A DNA stretch of 9,378 bases from Bifidobacterium breve. GTDB lineage: Bacteria; Actinomycetota; Actinomycetes; Nanopelagicales; Nanopelagicaceae. The notes beneath the pieces were generated by a model that worked only from the letters and a program-made list of their open reading frames with translations, was not told the DNA's origin and made no database searches. Made by a program: the position numbers and the translations under genes. Each line of letters opens with the position of its first letter. Position 1 is the stretch's first letter. Shown in pieces: positions 6,424-9,378 of the stretch. The stretch covers positions 1 to 9,378 of the forward strand of contig CAMBGL010000040.1 in the NCBI GenBank assembly GCA_945866155.1. Reading direction: 5' to 3'.

Positions 6424-7302
6424 GTGAGCAGACCGATCAAGCGTGATTTTGGCAGCCGTGAGATTCCGCAATGGAAGAGCGGGGCTGGAGCGCAAGCATT
6501 TACCGATGTGAAATATGAAATCGGTGATGGAATCGCCAAAATAACAATCAATCGTCCCTCCGTTCGTAATGCATTTAGACCACAAACAATTATTGAATTG
6601 CAATCTGCATTCTCACTTGCTCGCGACAACGAAGAAGTCGGTGTAATCATTTTGACGGGCGAAGGAACAGAAGCATTCTGCTCAGGTGGCGATATCAGCG
6701 TTCGCGGAGATGATGGATACCTTGGCGATGATTCACTTGCTAAAAAAGGAATCGGACGTCTCAATGTTTTAGATCTACAAGTTCAAATTCGTCGCACACC
6801 AAAACCGGTAGTTGCAATGGTTGCAGGATGGGCAATTGGTGGTGGCCATGTATTACATGTTGTCTGCGATTTAACAATTGCAGCCGATAACGCACTCTTT
6901 GGTCAGACAGGTCCAATGGTTGGTTCATTCGATGGTGGATACGGCTCTGGATTACTCGCCGCAAGTGTTGGACAAAAGAAGGCTCGTGAAATTTGGTTTA
7001 TGACTCGTTCCTACGATGCAAAAGAAGCGCTCGCAATGGGACTCGTCAACACAGTTGTTCCTGTTGCAGATCTTGAAGCTGAAACTGTTTCTTGGTGTCG
7101 CGAAATGTTACGCAATTCTCCATTGGCACTTCGTTTACTCAAAGCAAGTTTGAACGCAGCCGACGATGGTCTTGCAGGTGTGCAACAACTTGCTGGTGAT
7201 GCAACGCTTCTCTTTTACATGACAGAAGAGGGACAAGAAGGGCGCGATGCATATAAAGAGCGCCGCGAACCAGATTTCAAGAAATTTCCAAAGCGTCCCT
7301 AA
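6424..7302 (+). CDS. menB: MenB, 1,4-dihydroxy-2-naphthoyl-CoA synthase (bicarbonate-type signature)
   Basis: This 292-residue crotonase-fold enzyme closes the second ring of the naphthoquinone by cyclising OSB-CoA to DHNA-CoA. MenB markers are ITINRPSVRNAFRP (40-53), the oxyanion-hole segments CSGGDIS (86-92) and GWAIGGGHVLH (135-145), QTGPMVGSFDGGYGS (161-175) and YMTEEGQEGRDAY near the C terminus. Residues G163, S168, D170 and Y265 correspond, at a constant offset of seven, to G156, S161, D163 and Y258 of E. coli MenB. Gly at this position marks the type I enzymes that use bound bicarbonate as catalytic base; M. tuberculosis MenB has Asp185 there. The GTG start is set by GGAGGA and an upstream stop, and the N-terminal length agrees with E. 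coli MenB (285 residues). It diverges from menE and runs into menC with a three-base gap. Confidence 0.96.
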   Translation: MSRPIKRDFGSREIPQWKSGAGAQAFTDVKYEIGDGIAKITINRPSVRNAFRPQTIIELQSAFSLARDNEEVGVIILTGEGTEAFCSGGDISVRGDDGYLGDDSLAKKGIGRLNVLDLQVQIRRTPKPVVAMVAGWAIGGGHVLHVVCDLTIAADNALFGQTGPMVGSFDGGYGSGLLAASVGQKKAREIWFMTRSYDAKEALAMGLVNTVVPVADLEAETVSWCREMLRNSPLALRLLKASLNAADDGLAGVQQLAGDATLLFYMTEEGQEGRDAYKERREPDFKKFPKRP

Positions 7303-7305
7303 TCA

Positions 7306-8253
7306 ATGTTGCAAGAACTCTTCTCCACAATGCGCGTAGTCGCATTGCCGACAAAGACTAATTTTCGTGGAATACATATCCGCGAAGTTGCACTCTTTAG
7401 AGGCGAATATGGCTGGGGAGAATTTTCACCATTTCTTGAATACGGTTATAAAGAATGTGCACCATGGTTGTCATCAGCTATTGAGGCTGCAACAAAGCCT
7501 CGCCCACATATCTATCGCAACTCCATAAGAGTCAACGGCACAATCCCAGCGCTCAACGATCCAGCGGAAATTGAGAAAATTGTAAGTTCTTTTCCTGGAG
7601 TAGAAACTTTCAAAGTAAAAGTTGGAGAAAATCGTCCAGAAGATATTGCTCGACTTGCGCGAGTAAGAGCGCTAAATCCAAAAGCTAAAATTCGCATTGA
7701 TGTCAATGGCAATTGGGATGTGGCAAATGCTGTTACAAATTTACGAGCAATTTATGAAAACATTGGCCCACTTGAATATGTTGAGCAACCGTGCGCGACT
7801 GTAGAAGAATTACGCGAGTTAAAGCAAAAACTAAAAATTGATATCAAAATTGCCGGTGATGAGGTTTTGCGCAAGGCAGCAGATCCATTTACAGTCGATC
7901 TAAAAGGCGCAGTTGATATCGTGATGCTCAAAGTTCAACCACTTGGTGGCATTGCTCGTGCACATCAATTAGCCAAGCATCACAACCTTCCAGTAGTTAT
8001 CTCGAGTGCTCTGGAAAGTGCAGTCGGAATAAATTATGGATTGATCCTTGCTGCATCTTTTCCGCAAATGAATTTTGATTGCGGGTTAGGAACTGGATCG
8101 CTACTAAACGCAAATCTTGCCGATTTACCTATTACCAATGGCGAAATTCAAATAACTGATTTTGAGCCCAACTTCAGCCTTATTGAAGTGGCACCCGACC
8201 GCTTTGAATGGTGGAAGAATCGCGTTATGAAGACTGCGGAGCACTTGGTATGA
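7306..8253 (+). CDS. menC: MenC, o-succinylbenzoate synthase
   Basis: This 315-residue enolase-superfamily enzyme dehydrates SHCHC to o-succinylbenzoate. The catalytic set is readable: K103 and K105 in FKVKVGE (KxK), metal ligands D132 (RIDVNGNW), E160 (YVEQP) and D185 (AGDEVL), and K209 in MLKVQPLGG on the opposite face. The N-terminal capping segment has the MenC-like GWGEFSPFLEY (36-46). The length suits actinobacterial MenC. The ATG at 7306 is three bases after the menB stop with no Shine-Dalgarno match, so translation is probably coupled to menB; a second in-frame ATG at 7330 is a possible shorter start. The 3' end overlaps menD by four bases (ATGA). Other enolase-superfamily enzymes (muconate cycloisomerase, N-acylamino acid racemase) share the fold, but the operon makes MenC the best call. 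Confidence 0.93.
   Translation: MLQELFSTMRVVALPTKTNFRGIHIREVALFRGEYGWGEFSPFLEYGYKECAPWLSSAIEAATKPRPHIYRNSIRVNGTIPALNDPAEIEKIVSSFPGVETFKVKVGENRPEDIARLARVRALNPKAKIRIDVNGNWDVANAVTNLRAIYENIGPLEYVEQPCATVEELRELKQKLKIDIKIAGDEVLRKAADPFTVDLKGAVDIVMLKVQPLGGIARAHQLAKHHNLPVVISSALESAVGINYGLILAASFPQMNFDCGLGTGSLLNANLADLPITNGEIQITDFEPNFSLIEVAPDRFEWWKNRVMKTAEHLV
8238..8241 (+). promoter_or_regulatory. Ribosome binding site of menD
   Basis: GGAG inside the end of menC lies eight bases from the menD ATG at 8250. Together with the ATGA overlap it supports this start and efficient menC-menD coupling. Confidence 0.55.
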
Positions 8254-9378
8254 ATCCTTCAACGCAGCTCGCTCGAGTAATTGTGCGCCAGATGATTGAG
8301 GCTGGAATAAAAGATGCTGTTATTTCACCTGGTTCACGTAATGCTCCACTTTCGCTAGCGCTTGTTGCTGCCGAAGAAAAGAAATTGATTACATTACATA
8401 TTCGAATTGATGAACGTAGCGCTGCTTTTTTCGCTCTTGGCTTGATCAAGTCAACTAAACGCCCTGTTCCAATTATTTGCACGAGCGGAACGGCTGTTGC
8501 AAATTATCACCCAGCAGTTTTGGAAGCCCACCATACAAATCAGCCATTATTAGTACTAACTGCAGATCGTCCTGCGATGCTTCGTCGCACAGGTGCAAAT
8601 CAAACAACAGAGCAAGCAAGAATATTTGGTAAAGCAGTTCGATATTTTGCTGATGTTGATGGTCCTGTTTTCCCAATGGAGCTTCCACTAGATAGCCTGC
8701 GACAAGGCCCCGTTCATCTAAATATTCAATTTGATGAACCACTCTTGCCTGACACCGATAATTCTTGGTTAGACGAAATCAAAATCGCTCCAAAAGATTT
8801 TGTGAATCGTAAAGGTCCAGGAAAAATTAGAATCAACGAGACTCGCGGTGTGTTAGTTATCGGCCACGATAGGGGTGGACTTGCCCTCGAAGAAGTTCAA
8901 GGATTTGCCAAAAAATTGGGTTGGCCCGTTATTGCCGAAGATCCTCTCTCATTTCCCACTGCGACACCACACGCATCTCTATTTCTTACTTCTACAAAGA
9001 ATCGTCAATCACTTATTCCTCAAGCAGTAGTAATTATTGGCCGTACAACACTTTCTCGCTCTATTAATTCCTTTATTGCTTCATCCCCTATTTCTTACGT
9101 TATTGATCCTCGAATAGCCACTGTAGATTCTGACAGAACGGCCAACAAACGCTTTATTGCTATTCCAGAATTTGATAAATCCAACCCTGATGAGGATTGG
9201 GTAGCAACGTGGAAAAAGTTTGGCGAAAGAAGCGCAAAGGTTGTTGCCCAACTTGATGGGTGGAATGAAGCAACTATTGCTCGAGAAATTTCAAAGCTCT
9301 TGCCTAACGGCTCCTCACTTTTTATCTCGTCATCGCGTCCCATTAGAGATATAGAAGCATTTGCGACGCCTCGTAATG
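8250..9378 (+). CDS. menD: MenD, SEPHCHC synthase, 3' end outside window
   Basis: The frame stays open for 376 codons from the ATG at 8250 to the end of the window. MenD is the thiamine diphosphate enzyme that joins 2-oxoglutarate to isochorismate, the first committed menaquinone step. The pyrimidine-binding N-terminal domain shows SPGSRNAPLS (26-35), the catalytic glutamate E55 in IDERSAAFFALGL at the same residue number as in E. coli MenD, TSGTAVANYHPA (78-89) and LTADRP (103-108). The middle domain follows, and the last residues (SSRPIRDIEAF) match the start of the C-terminal pyrophosphate domain. The metal/diphosphate motif (GD...N type) and roughly 150-180 residues expected from the family length of about 550 lie beyond the window. 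The start overlaps menC by four bases, with GGAG eight bases upstream. Confidence 0.94.
   Translation, partial: MNPSTQLARVIVRQMIEAGIKDAVISPGSRNAPLSLALVAAEEKKLITLHIRIDERSAAFFALGLIKSTKRPVPIICTSGTAVANYHPAVLEAHHTNQPLLVLTADRPAMLRRTGANQTTEQARIFGKAVRYFADVDGPVFPMELPLDSLRQGPVHLNIQFDEPLLPDTDNSWLDEIKIAPKDFVNRKGPGKIRINETRGVLVIGHDRGGLALEEVQGFAKKLGWPVIAEDPLSFPTATPHASLFLTSTKNRQSLIPQAVVIIGRTTLSRSINSFIASSPISYVIDPRIATVDSDRTANKRFIAIPEFDKSNPDEDWVATWKKFGERSAKVVAQLDGWNEATIAREISKLLPNGSSLFISSSRPIRDIEAFATPRN

Noticed and set aside
6288..6764. Long open frame of 158 codons on the minus strand across the menE/menB divergence
   Set aside because: It lies antisense to menB and in another frame of menE, is rich in Ser/Pro/Arg without domain-like pattern, and would cover the divergent promoter. 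Shadow of the real genes.
1..9378. An undescribed defence, mobile or secondary metabolite system
   Set aside because: All genes belong to known families with readable motifs in a known neighbourhood. No inverted or direct repeats typical of mobile elements, no integrase or transposase, no tRNA or CRISPR pattern was seen.

Overview
This window looks like a gene-dense piece of an actinobacterial chromosome. The DNA is AT-leaning by eye, which together with the very tight packing suggests a streamlined low-GC actinobacterium, for example one of the freshwater acI/Nanopelagicales type. That lineage guess is inference. The gene order is the stronger evidence. A histidine phosphatase followed by a TlpA/ResA thioredoxin, CcdA, ResB and CcsA, with menA, menE, menB, menC and menD nearby, is a known actinobacterial neighbourhood. 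Mycobacterium tuberculosis has the same families in roughly the same order (Rv0525-Rv0529, then menA/menE/menB/menC/menD), spread over a longer interval.

Region 1 (1-4184, plus strand) is one operon-like run. It holds the 3' part of a histidine phosphatase gene and a complete System II cytochrome c maturation set: lipoprotein thioredoxin, CcdA, ResB and CcsA. Every junction is a 1-4 base stop/start overlap (TAATG or ATGA), so translation is probably coupled. CcdA carries electrons across the membrane, the thioredoxin reduces apocytochrome cysteines, and ResB-CcsA delivers and attaches haem.

Region 2 (4186-6382, minus strand) reads menE, then menA, then a small PLDc_N-type membrane protein. 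The last of these ends one base from the stop codon of ccsA. Region 3 (6424-9378, plus strand) reads menB, menC, menD; menD leaves the window after 376 codons. Regions 2 and 3 diverge from a 41-base gap that appears to hold overlapping, near-palindromic -10 elements.

The men genes encode successive steps of the o-succinylbenzoate menaquinone pathway: MenD (SEPHCHC synthesis), MenC (o-succinylbenzoate), MenE (OSB-CoA), MenB (DHNA-CoA) and MenA (prenylation). MenF, MenH, a DHNA-CoA thioesterase and the final methyltransferase are not in the window. Menaquinone and c-type cytochromes both serve the respiratory chain, which explains the clustering.

I see no mobile element, CRISPR array, RNA gene or unknown multigene system. 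No gap reaches 300 bases; the largest is the 41-base divergent spacer. The points most worth a second look are the divergent promoter, the bicarbonate-type MenB signature in an otherwise mycobacteria-like locus, and a possible leaderless promoter before the PLDc_N gene.
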